Origin: Diadema setosum
Taxonomy: Eukaryota > Echinodermata > Echinoidea > Diadematoida > Diadematidae
Length of the DNA: 64,000 bases
Assembly (NCBI RefSeq): GCF_964275005.1
Contig: NC_092704.1
Location: forward strand, 5,848,048-5,912,047
Reading direction: 5' to 3'
Position numbers and translations under genes: made by a program. This document shows, in pieces, positions 35,801-46,000 of the stretch (position 1 is its first letter; every line of letters begins with the position of its first letter). The notes beneath the pieces were generated by a model. The model did no database searches. It was not told the origin of the DNA and saw only the letters and a list, made by a program, of their open reading frames with translations.

Positions 35801-38674
35801 CAGCCGCGCTGGGCGGCCTCGCTCGGCTCGCGTGCCGACTGTACGCGTTACAATCTGTACATACCACGCAAAGTTCAGCGATCCGAGCCGCATATATGGT
35901 CATTGTACCACAACACTGATTTACGGAATCGCGAAGCTTGGAAGTGGAACAGAGCTGTTTCCATTTTCAATCCATAGATCTGTTTTGTGACATGAAGTTC
36001 ATTATCCGGTCATCAACATGGTAAAGTCGAGTGCTAAGGTACCAAGGGCCTATAGGCCCTAGTCGGGGTCTAAGGCTTACTAGTCTATTGGACTAGGTGT
36101 TAAAACAACAACAACAACAACAACAACAACAATAACAACAACAACAACAAAAACAAAACAAGCATATGACACACATTTCATCTTTAGGTCTAGCAGCTAA
36201 AACAATGAGTGTCTCTGTTAAAATCTAAATTAGATCTAAACTTGTCATTACTAGTAATACAAAATATGGTGTTTTTTGTTTTTGTTTTTTTGGTTACAAA
36301 ATACAAGGTCAGGAAAGTGTTATCAAACAAGACTATTCATCACTTTCACCATTCATATATTATTTTTTTATTACCAAATCTGGTGTAACAAAAGGAGAAT
36401 CATTTTTTTATCGGGGGTGGAGGGGGGGGGGGGGGGGGGAGGTACTTCTCCATAGCTTACAACACGCACTTTACTAACCACTGCAACAACCAACACATGC
36501 AATCTACAATCAACGTCATTGTATTAAGATTTGTTTTTCATTTGGAGGACCGTCAGATTAATGCCAAAACTCCCATTTCCTTATATTTATTCTTCTTCCT
36601 CCATTATCACTTTTTGTACATGGTTACAGCAAGTGGGTAAAACAAACAAACAAGCGTGCATATCAATAATATGGAGTTTCCACGCTTGCATCCACATAAT
36701 ATCATTATGGCTGTGGAAGGGAAATGATAACAAAAACGCACATGGACCTTTCTTTCTGAATATTTTTTACCATATCACTGCAATTGTGACATGTTTTTTT
36801 TTTTTTTTGTTTGTGTGTGTGGTTTTTTATTAAAGAAAATGGGGTTTCGAGTGAACCGCATGAGATTCATGCATCCTAGCAGGGTATATCCCTGCATTGG
36901 TTCTTGACCAGATTTGGGGGTCTCAGTTACGATGATTTCCGTCGCAAGGAGGCTCTGCAAGCACTAAAACGAGCACATGAACCCCCCATTTTTACAATTC
37001 TTCTGCATTAAGTAACCCTTCTTCTACAATTTGATAAAGTTTCGTGAAAATGACATGGGTTTTGAATGAACAGCTAGCATAAGTTTTATGAACCCACTTG
37101 TCAGGGTATCCCTGCATAGGTTCTTGACCAGATTTGGGGGACTTACGATGAGATATGTCGCATGGGGGCGCTGCTAGCACAAAAACGAGCACATGAATCC
37201 AAACTTTCAATTATTTTTCTGGAATTAGTAAGCCTTCGTCTACAATTTGGTCAAGTTTGGTGAAATTGACATGGGTTTTGAATGAACAGCATGAGATTTA
37301 TGAACCCACCCTGTCAGGGCGACCCTTATGTTCCTGACCAGATTTAGGGGTCTTACGTTGGTATATGTCGCATGGGGCGCTGCTAGCACAAAAACGAGCA
37401 CATGAACCCCCACTTTTCATGGTTTTTCTGGAATAATTAGGCCTTTTTCTACAATTTGGTGCAGTTTCGTGAAAATGACATGGGTTTTGAATGTACAGCA
37501 TGAGATTTATGAATCCACCCTGCCAGGGCGTCCATGCGTAGGTTCCTGACCAGATTTTGGGGTCGTACTATATAGTATATGTCGCATGGGGGCGCTGCTA
37601 GCACAAAAACGAGCACATGAACCCCCACTTTTGATTGTTTTTCTGGTATTAGCCTTTTTCTACAATTTGGACATTTTTCATGAATTTGACAGGGGTTTTG
37701 AATGTACAGCATAAGTTTTATGAACCCACCCTGTCAGGGCATCCCTGCATAGGTTCCTGACCAGATTTTGGGGACTTACGATGATATATGTCACATAGGG
37801 GCGCTGCTAGCACAAAAACGAGCACATGAACCCCCACTTTTGATTGTTTTTCTGGAATAAGTAAGCCTCTGTCTATAATTTGGTAAAGTTTCGTGAAATT
37901 GACATGGGTTTTGAATGTACAGCATAAGTTTTATGAACGTTGTCCTTTTGCTCACCCCTAACAGCAAACGTCGATGAGAAGGATTTGAAAGATTTCGGTG
38001 TTTTCTGCCACGTGAGGGCGCTGCTTGCTGAAGAATGAGAGTGTAAACCCTAACTTTAAAACCTTTTCCTCGTTTTGGGTACCCTTTTCTGCAATTCTTG
38101 CAAATTTGGAGAAAATAACGTGGATTTTGAAAGAATTATTGGGATTTACGTTTGTCATTGCAGATTTTGTTGCCGATCATGGTCTTGATCATGTAACGCT
38201 ATCATTTTGGTACAGGATGGCAGATTAGTCATATTCTTCAAAGTCCCGTAGAAGAAAAACAAGCACATGAACCTATGGTTTTATTTACATATTTGGGCTT
38301 CGGATGGGTCAAAGTTACGGTATGGAAAGTTTCAAGAAAATGACATGGATTTCACTTTAACTGAGGAACGTCCTTAAAATGCATGCGAACATTTCTGGTC
38401 TTACAGTACATGTTATTCATCCCCAAGTAATACGTAAAAAGAATCCCCCATACATCAGTGAAATGATGACCGTTGTGTTCATGTCTCATCTCTCCGATGC
38501 AGGGCGAGGGGGGCGCTGCGGCAGTGCCTGCCGGACCAGCTGAAGGACAGCACCTTCATGGCGGTGCTGAAGGAGGACAACTCCACCAAGCGCTGGCTGG
38601 CCCAGCTGATCAAGAACCTGACAGAGACCAGTGTCATGGACCCGCGCGGGGGAATCCCCATGCCGCCGCAATGA
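27495..38674 (+). CDS. CNOT9: CNOT9 (RQCD1/CAF40), CCR4-NOT subunit 9 (complete, 9 coding exons)
   Basis: CNOT9 is the armadillo-fold subunit of the CCR4-NOT deadenylase. It binds CNOT1 and offers tryptophan pockets to GW182 and other recruiters of mRNA decay. Coding exons: 27495-27524, 28820-28965, 30109-30229, 30998-31085, 32005-32111, 33114-33209, 33933-34031, 34918-35009, 38503-38674. Sum 951 nt, 316 aa (human 299). The first exon codes only ten residues, [10 protein letters not shown], matching human MHSLATAAP; exon 2 adds a Pro/Ser-rich stretch before [10 protein letters not shown], which accounts for most of the extra length. From there identity with human is near complete: [58 protein letters not shown] and [16 protein letters not shown] are all present. 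The C-terminus ends [11 protein letters not shown] as in human. The last intron is 3.5 kb because of a nested transposon. The exon 2 acceptor reads GAGCAG, a tandem NAGNAG that could add one Gln. Confidence 0.98.
29518..29726. mobile_element. Tigger/pogo-like MITE, complete copy
   Basis: Starts TA-CAGTGCACTCCCGTTATAACG and ends AACAGGAGTCCACTG-TA. The ends are inverted repeats and the flanks are TA dinucleotides, as in Tc1/mariner-pogo elements. About 205 bp, no coding capacity; in CNOT9 intron 2. Confidence 0.75.
30452..30850. mobile_element. TTAA-flanked palindromic element, family B, copy 2
   Basis: TTAA-AGGGATGGTACAG ... AACTATACCATCCCT-TTAA; the inner arms match copy 1. In CNOT9 intron 3. 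Confidence 0.8.
31711..31908. mobile_element. Tigger/pogo-like MITE, diverged copy
   Basis: Same terminal pattern (CAGTGCACTCCAGTTATA ... ATAATGGGAGTCAACTATA) as the copy at 29518, with more substitutions, so it is older. In CNOT9 intron 4. Confidence 0.7.
32596..32959. mobile_element. TTAA-flanked near-perfect palindrome, family C
   Basis: TTAA-AGGGGATGGCTAGTAACTG at the left is mirrored by CAGTTACTAGCCATCCCCT-TTAA at the right, and the two 175-bp arms are close to identical inverted copies meeting near 32775. In CNOT9 intron 5. High arm identity suggests a young insertion or conversion between arms. Confidence 0.85.
36103..36163. repeat. (CAA)n microsatellite inside family D
   Basis: ACAACAACA run of about 60 bp, part of the left half of the family D transposon. 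Confidence 0.85.
36838..38357. repeat. Minisatellite of about seven 207-224-bp units inside family D
   Basis: The phrase GACATGGGTTTTGAATG recurs near 37053, 37270, 37477, 37688 (variant) and 37902, with weaker units at both ends. Each unit also carries AAAACGAGCACATGAACCCC and CCTGACCAGATTT. The last unit runs into the right terminal repeat of the element. Confidence 0.9.
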
Positions 38675-41020
38675 CAGTCTGCCGACCAGCAAGCCTAGCT
38701 TGTTTGGTCACATAATAGGGGCACAGCGAGAAAGAGTCAGCAGAAAAGAGAGCAAGAGAGAGATAGAGAGAGCGGGAGAGAGAGGGAGAGTGAGGGGGAG
38801 AGAGAGAGAACAGAGAGAGTGGTTGTATGTATGATAGCGAGAGGGGAGTGAGTTGAACTCGAGAGGTGGGCTAGGATTTAGAGGCAGGTTCTTGAAATCT
38901 GTAAAACAAACTGTTGGTTTGCAAGTACGTCTGAACAATCTGCATAGAAATTGCCTGCTACAGAAAGTGGCTGACATTTTGCCTGCTCCTATGCACAACC
39001 TTATGGTAAGAGATATTTTCCGTTGGTTCCAAGTTACTTAAAGCTACAACTGAGCTGTCCCTCGTTGTTTCTTTTTCTTTTTGTTCAGGGATCTAACTCA
39101 TGTTTATGTTGGTTTAGACTACAGCTGAACAGTTATTCATGGATGCCCGAGTAAAGGGACTCTCGAGTGTGCAAGAACAAAGTTTCCTGGATTTTTTTTT
39201 TCTTTCCATATTGCTTGTAATAAGTAATCACTGATTGGGTGACAAAACCTTGAATCTATAAAATTTCCAGTGTTCAGGAGAGCAAAAAAATGTGGCGGCC
39301 AAAGCTCTATAACAAATGGGATCACCTTTCCTTTGACGTGCCGCGGTGGCTTCATTTTCATTGGGGTTAAGGCAGCCAGGATTTGAACAGGACATCACTT
39401 CACTTGTTATCTGTCAATTAATCAAAAGAAGTGATTTGCACCAAAATCTGAGATACAAGGTATTGTCACCCCAACGATGCATTGCAACTTTTTCACATTT
39501 TCTCCCAGTAGAACTTCAATATGTACACTGCAAAGAATCTTTTTTTGTTGTTGAATCAATGTACCTTTGAGTAATGTTTGATACCATTGTCAGAATCGTG
39601 CATGACCGCTAGCTGTGATTTTTCTCCTGATCGCATGGGATTACCATGCATTTTGTCATAAGTTAAAAGATGATATGAATGATGTGCATGCACCATGTCA
39701 TCTGAGGTTTACGTTTATGTGAAGAGCAGCAATTTGACCCGTTATGTCACCTTAACTTCATTTTCATTGAGCAGAAATCTTGCTGTAAAATTGCACAAGT
39801 ACATTTAATTCCCCTCCTGTGGAGTGAGGCTGGGGTTGAACTAACTTGTGGTAGAAACATGCAGGTAAAAGAAAACAAGCATGACTCATGCACAGATATG
39901 TTGTGTTAAAACTGGTGAAATATGCACCTGATGCAATCTGTTGTGATGATTGGCAAGTTAGGCAACAATTGATTGAACACTTGCATCCAATGTAAGTTGT
40001 AATTAGAAGTGTACATAAATGTAGCTCAAATGATGGACAATTCTATGTGAAGACATGTGGCATACAAAGAAAGAAGCAGCCAGTACAGTTGACTGTTGGA
40101 ATGCTCCAATATCTGGTAGCATGCAGACAGATTTAATAGACAAAGTCCTCTCTATGCCTTCTCTGACAGGGAAAAAATATACATGGCATGCATAAAGAGG
40201 AGTTACATTTTAAATCTTTAAGAAAAGCAAGAACTTGACATTTGGTTGGTGATATAATTTCTACTGCCTGTTGTAATTTGAAGTACGCCATTTGGCTTGA
40301 ACTGAATATTTGTGCAATTTTTCAGTCTTTTCAGCACATCGGAACAATAATTTTCTTCAAAGACTACAATGCAAAGTGTAGTACTCTGAGCCCCCAAAGC
40401 ACAGATATAAATCATTAATACTTTATCCATTGAGTGAAAACTGTTCAGAAAATGAAGTTACAATAAATACATAAATGGTACAAGTATTAACTAAATCTTC
40501 TGCACCCTTGCAGATGTTATGATCAGTTGCAATTGTCACTTTTCCCTTACACCGTCTTGCTGGTGCCGTATAGATGCATGCATGATGTTTGTAGTGATGA
40601 GATGATGTTTTGGATTAAAGCAAAGTTTTCAAAGGTGATGTGTTACACCTATATTGTTTCTATTATGAAATGCTTCAGCGTGCTAAAAAACATTCTGAGA
40701 TCGAGCATCTGGCGGCATGAATGTCATTGACCTCTGGCCAAAGGTCATTAAAAAAAGCTGGAAATAAATCTTACAAGAGTATTGTGTATCTGTAATTGAA
40801 CAAGTTGGATGTTTCCTTTTTTCCAGGATATGATTTTTAAGAAGTCACCTCACAAAGTCAGATACCTGTGCCAGGGATTGTACCATATGTTGGAATGCCA
40901 GTTTGCCCTGTGTGCTGATTGAGGACCCTAGGGTCAAAATACCCCAACAGTTGGAAAAGTTTCTTCAGTATGTTGTACAACTTGTATATTACAACTTGTA
41001 ACTTGTATATGAGTTAAGTC

Positions 41021-41026
41021 AATAAA
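41021..41026 (+). terminator. Poly(A) signal of CNOT9
   Basis: AATAAA followed within 40 bp by a T/GT-rich stretch. It is the best signal downstream of the CNOT9 stop codon and implies a 3' UTR of about 2.35 kb. A second AATAAA near 40763 could give a slightly shorter form. The 3' UTR begins with a (GA)n tract at 38729-38820. Confidence 0.55.
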
Positions 41027-41057
41027 ATATTTTGCAATGCAAATTATTGTATTTGTC

Positions 41058-41063
41058 TTTATT
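41058..41063 (-). terminator. Possible distal poly(A) signal of the membrane-ankyrin gene
   Basis: TTTATT on the plus strand, AATAAA on the minus strand, only about 35 bp from the CNOT9 signal and facing it. Using it would give a 2-kb 3' UTR that includes the large inverted dimer at 41389-42267. An ATTAAA at 42816-42821 (minus) is a nearer alternative giving a 270-nt UTR. Confidence 0.3.
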
Positions 41064-41388
41064 GTCACTCTCAATTCTGTTTAGTAGTCACAGCATGTAG
41101 ATACAAAATATATGCTTGTTCTCTTCTGAGCATAACTTCTGCCAATGCCATGAAATTTTCAGCGCTAGCACCTAGTTTCTAAACCTCTATGTATACATGT
41201 ACATTATATATATTCTTATATATTATATAATGTATATTCTTTCTCATAAACATATATTGTTGCCATATATGCTTTAATACACAAAATATACATTGTATTT
41301 TTGGTATGAATACACTATACATGTACACCTCGACATTTTGATTTGAATATGGATATCTTTTGCAGTGTACTTTTAGTATTCACATCTA

Positions 41389-42267
41389 CAGTATGTCCCC
41401 CAAAAAATTACAACAGGGCCCTGCGCAATGATATCTTTAAAAGTAGTGAATCAATCTGAATACAAATTCAGGGTATGAAACTATAACTTATTGCCCACAT
41501 TTTGCAGAAAACTCCATTCGATTTGCTTCAGTGGTCAAAGAGAAATGATGAATTTTGTAGAGGATGTGGGGAATCTCTTCTGTCCAAATTCTGTCTATTA
41601 TTCACAGGCAAGAGCATTAAATTGCTAAAATTGGAAGAATCCGATTCATGACATGCTTTACAACAATCCACTTTTCCCTGTGACCGCTTAACCAAGTTGA
41701 ATGGGGTTTTCTGCAAAATAGAGCTAAGATGTTATATTTTAAGACTCTGAAGTAGCACTTAGACAGGTTGATCATATTGGGTGTCATCAATTCGAATATC
41801 TGATTGTAATTTTGGGGGCGACTTACTGCAGTATGTCCCCCAAAAAATTACAATCAGATTTTCACATTGATAACGCCCAATATGATTAAATTTTTAAAAT
41901 GCTCTTCAGGGTCTTAAAATATAACATTTTAGCTCTATTTTGCAGAAATCCCCATTCGCTTTGGTTAAACGGTCACAGAGAATTGTGGATTGTTGTAAAG
42001 CATGTCATGAATTGGATTCTTCCGAGTTTAGCATTGCGATGATCTTGTGTGTGAATAATAGACAGAACTTGGACAGAAGAGATTCCCGACATCCTCTACA
42101 TAATTCCATATTTCTCTTTGACCACTGAAGCAAATCGAGTGGAGTTTTCTGTAAGATGTGGGCAATGAGTTATAGTTTCATACCCTGAATTTGTATTTAG
42201 ATTGATTCACTATGTTTAAAGATATCACTGCGGAGGGCCCCGTTGTAATTTTTTTTTGGACATACTG
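41389..42267. mobile_element. 879-bp inverted dimer of a TA-type element
   Basis: The outer ends read CAGTATGTCCCCCAAAAAAT and ...TTTTTTGGACATACTG next to TA (387-388 side and 268-269 side). The same end sequence recurs in the middle at 41829-41853, preceded by its inverted partner at 41807-41828. The two 440-bp halves are inverted copies of each other. Both keep a 62-codon open frame (minus 41716-41528, plus 41940-42128). It lies between the convergent CNOT9 and membrane-ankyrin genes. Confidence 0.8.
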
Positions 42268-43086
42268 TACATCATGCAAAGCCATTACAAAGACTCACAC
42301 TTTCCTCCTATATATGGACATTTCCGTTATTACCAATAAATGTACATGCATTTACATGTTTAGCACTTATGGGAAAGAAGTAAACAGCTTACCAACAATC
42401 TATTCAATCTGAAGCTAACAATCCACAGGAAAACTTGTAAAATGTCGACAGAAGTGCAATGTACTCAAATTTCACATTGTACAGAAACTGGATGTGAACT
42501 CAAAACAGTAAATACATTGTACGTAAATGTACATGAATATCATCATGCATTCAGCTAATCTCACACTGCAACTTGCATGCTTGACATTATAATTATAAAC
42601 AAGTTTATATGTGCCATTTTAGAAATGGTGCACACAAGACAATACACCGCTAATAGAAATACAATATACTGTAAAATGCAATAGTTGAAAATGCATATGA
42701 AAGAGAATAATTGGCATGAACTGAATATGATGAATTTGAGTACATTGTACAGCCATCAAAAACATCTCACTAACATGTCAACTCAAAGCAAGGACTCTGC
42801 TTGGCTCTGAACTCATTTAATTAAAGAGCTGGTGCATTGAAAAAAGCCCTGCATCAAATAACTTTCTTAATGCTGAGAGAGAGAGCATGCGGAACTACAC
42901 GATATCCAAATGTCAGTTCAGAGAACTTCATGTAAAATCCAGACCTATGGGCGAGTTTGCGGAGTCCACTTCTGAAACATGACAGATTGAGATACATGTG
43001 TATACTGGACAAATTCAACTTGTACAGGTTTTGCAGTTACCCTACTTGAATGTGCCTCACTGACAAAGCTGTTGTCTTAAGGTCTT

Positions 43087-46000
43087 TCAAGAGAAAGGAC
43101 TGGGCAAACCGAACCTGGAAAAGAATGTATATAATCACAGTTGGATCAGCATAAAGGTATGTTCCTTATGCAAAAATTGGGCAAATGAGGGCAATTTTCT
43201 GAGATTCTTGATCCCATGCAGAATCCCAGCCAGTCTACCTGAAGTCTGGGCTCATTCTTGGGAGAGAAGACATGGCGAGATGAGCCTTTTCTGGACTCAG
43301 GAGACCAAGTTTGACCATGGGTGGGGTAGCCGAGCTGCCTATGATGCTGCTACTAGTTTCCTGCTTTACATCCACCATCAGCAATTTGGCTGCTGCTGTG
43401 TAGCCTTTGAATGACAAGGGAGGATGACATATTACAAAGTAGACATTGTGTGTGTTGGTATCATACATACTTGTACCAAGGAAAAGTTAAAGGACAATTT
43501 CACCTTCATATACATGTGGGTTGAGTGAATGCAGCTATATTAGTAGAACACATCAGTGAGAGTTTGAGGAAAATCGGAAATTCCATTCAAAAGTTATGAA
43601 TTTTTGAAGTTTCTGCTCAGTCACGGTTGGATGAGAAGACTACTATAGCTTGTGATGTCACATGTGTACAGCGATATAAAGAAAGAATAAAGAAAATTCA
43701 ACATATTTTCACCTTTCTCGCATAACAAAAGAACACTCGACTTCTCTCTTTCAGAAGGCAGGGGGAATAATATTACCTGTAACATACATCAGTGACAAGT
43801 CGAAGAAATGTGCACTTTATTCAAAAAGTAAAGTTTTGTGAAATTCTGATTTTGTTTTCCTTATATTATTGCACGCATGTGACATCATATACTGTAGTAG
43901 TCTTCTCATCCAGCAATGACTGCGCAGATACTTTAAAAATTCACAACTTTTGAATGGATAGTCGGATTTTCCCCAAACTTTCACTGATGTGCTCTACTAA
44001 TATTGTTGCCTTCACTCAATCCACATGTATATGAAGGTGGACTTGTCCTTTAATGAAAATGTGATAGGTTCTTGTACAGTGTACCCCCGTTACAATGAAC
44101 ACGGTATAACAAAATTGTCATTCCAACGAAGTGAAAATTCTGTTCCTAAAATTATCATCTGTATCTTTATCCTATTTGGCTATATATATTTTCAATATAA
44201 CAAAAAAAAAAAAAAAGTGCCAGTCCCCGGACTTCATTATAATGGGAGTTGCCTGTATTAACAAAAGTGAAGAAAACGTGCTATAAATTTGTGAATATTT
44301 GAGCAAGATTAGATAATTTTCAGTGAATTTTGATGACTTGATCATCAAGTTAAATCTCCCTCAATCACATCATCTCAGTGAATTGCTATCTTGCTCACAT
44401 GACTTGAGAGTCACATACACACTTCTCATTATTTGATTTGTCAATGAAATGTCGCCTACAAACTACAAACAGAACTCACAAAACTCTTTCACATTCTTTG
44501 TAAAAGAAAAAGAAAAAGAAACATCTCTTTGATTCTAGTTAAAATATGCTACAGGGTATTCATGTTTTAACACCTTCCATTAGGACAAGTACCATAGTAC
44601 ATATCCTTCACACAAAGGTAAAGAAATAGCATGTCTCTGAATTAATTCATGTGACTGAAACAGTGAGCCATTTAGAGCAACAGCATGTCCTTCAGCCACG
44701 TTGAAGTAGCTTTGAGCAAGAAGGAACTCATTTGCACAATATGAATACTGGCAGTTAGTATTGATCGAAAGTGAACAGGCCAAAATGCATCTTGAGAGAT
44801 ACAAAGGTCATGTCAGCTTTCTTTTTTCTTTTCTTTTTTTGACATTTCTCTTCATATTCTTTCCTAAACCATACACTGATTATACTCCAGCAAAATCATA
44901 AAACATACCTTGACATCAATGCAAGGTTTTTGTTTTGTTTTTGTTTTTGTTTTTTTTCCAAAATAAACTTGTCTTCTGTGCTTCTCGAAACAGCCAACTA
45001 TGGCCTTCTAAGCTAAAGCTAAGAGTCACCCCATCGTGCAATGTGTCAGCAGCAGTTTACCTGAGTTGAGTGCAATGTACATGGGAAGAATGCCATCTGG
45101 TGTACATGAAGCTGGATCAGCACCTAATATCAAAGCAAAATCAAACAAAATTGACAAAGATGAGGATAAGCAAAATAAGGCAACAGTTCCACATGGAGCT
45201 GGATATTGCACACATGCTTATTCACATGGAGATTTCACTATGGAATCAACAAGCATTTGTACTAAAAGTAAAGAGTGTTGCTACGAATAGGCTTATGCAT
45301 CTAATGACACCACAATATTTTCTCTAAAATGAACAATGACAGTGTAAAAAAATTAGAGCTCACACCATGCACAATTTATAATACACATGTTAAAAGAAAA
45401 TGAGATCAAAACATTAACGTCCTGATAGGAGTGTACTGTAAAACCAAGAATGTTTGTGTGCATTTTAATTTCGGGAATTTTGTGGGAGCCAAGATTCACG
45501 AAATTAAAATGCACACATAAGTTCTTGTCTACACTACATGCCTTGAATGCCAGTGGCAATTGCGAAAAATTTCATGCTGCGAATATATGTTTTACAGTAT
45601 TCTGTCTTGTATTCAATCACAAGGTAATTATACTATTCATAAACTGTATAGAAGTGTACAAATGGTAATTGTGTGCTATACATTTGCATGGGACACTCAT
45701 GGTATTTTCATTCCAATCAATAATTGACAAATACAGGCACTTACAAGCAATTTTCACTTCCTGCAGATAACTTACCCATCCTTGATATCCTCTCTTTTCA
45801 TTGACAAAAATGAATATCCGTTACTTACATTTTAAACAATAGAAAACCTGGGAACATGCGAAGAAAAGTTTTACCATATTGCAAAAGGAGTTGTATCATG
45901 TCAGAATCCCCTTCCATGGCAGCAATGTGGAGTGGTGTGGTACCAGAATTGTTCCTAGCATTCACATTAGCACCTGTTGATTACAAAGATAAAAACTGCT

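Larger units (their letters stand above)
35614..38377. mobile_element. 2.76-kb TTAA-flanked transposon with internal minisatellite, family D
   Basis: TTAA-GGACGTTCCTCAGTT at the left and AACTGAGGAACGTCC-TTAA at the right are perfect 15-bp inverted repeats with TTAA duplication. It has no transposase frame. The left third is CpG-rich with a (CAA)n run and a poly(G) run; the right half is a tandem array of about 210-bp units. It lies in the last CNOT9 intron, inserted into an older TA element. Confidence 0.9.
35442..38408. mobile_element. TA-flanked element (family H) split by the family D insertion
   Basis: The left part 35442-35613 and right part 38378-38408 together make one element of the family seen whole at 45434-45599: TACTGTAAGACCAGAAATG end, CTTGTCTACACTA and TGCCAGTGGCAATT core (minus orientation). 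The family D element separates them at a TTAA. Confidence 0.85.

Noticed and set aside
35583-35903. 106-codon minus frame in the CpG-rich end of family D
   Set aside because: It crosses the terminal repeat into the host element and has arginine/alanine-rich composition from high GC only.
37449-38158. Minus-strand frames containing [12 protein letters not shown]
   Set aside because: They recur once per minisatellite unit and stop in different places; a by-product of the tandem repeat.
36838-38357. CRISPR array from the regular repeats
   Set aside because: Units are about 210 bp, repeat throughout with no unique spacers, and lie inside a eukaryotic transposon.
44580-44804. Extra exon of the membrane-ankyrin gene in the intron 43404-45061
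   Set aside because: Phases join correctly without it and no acceptor and donor pair fits it.
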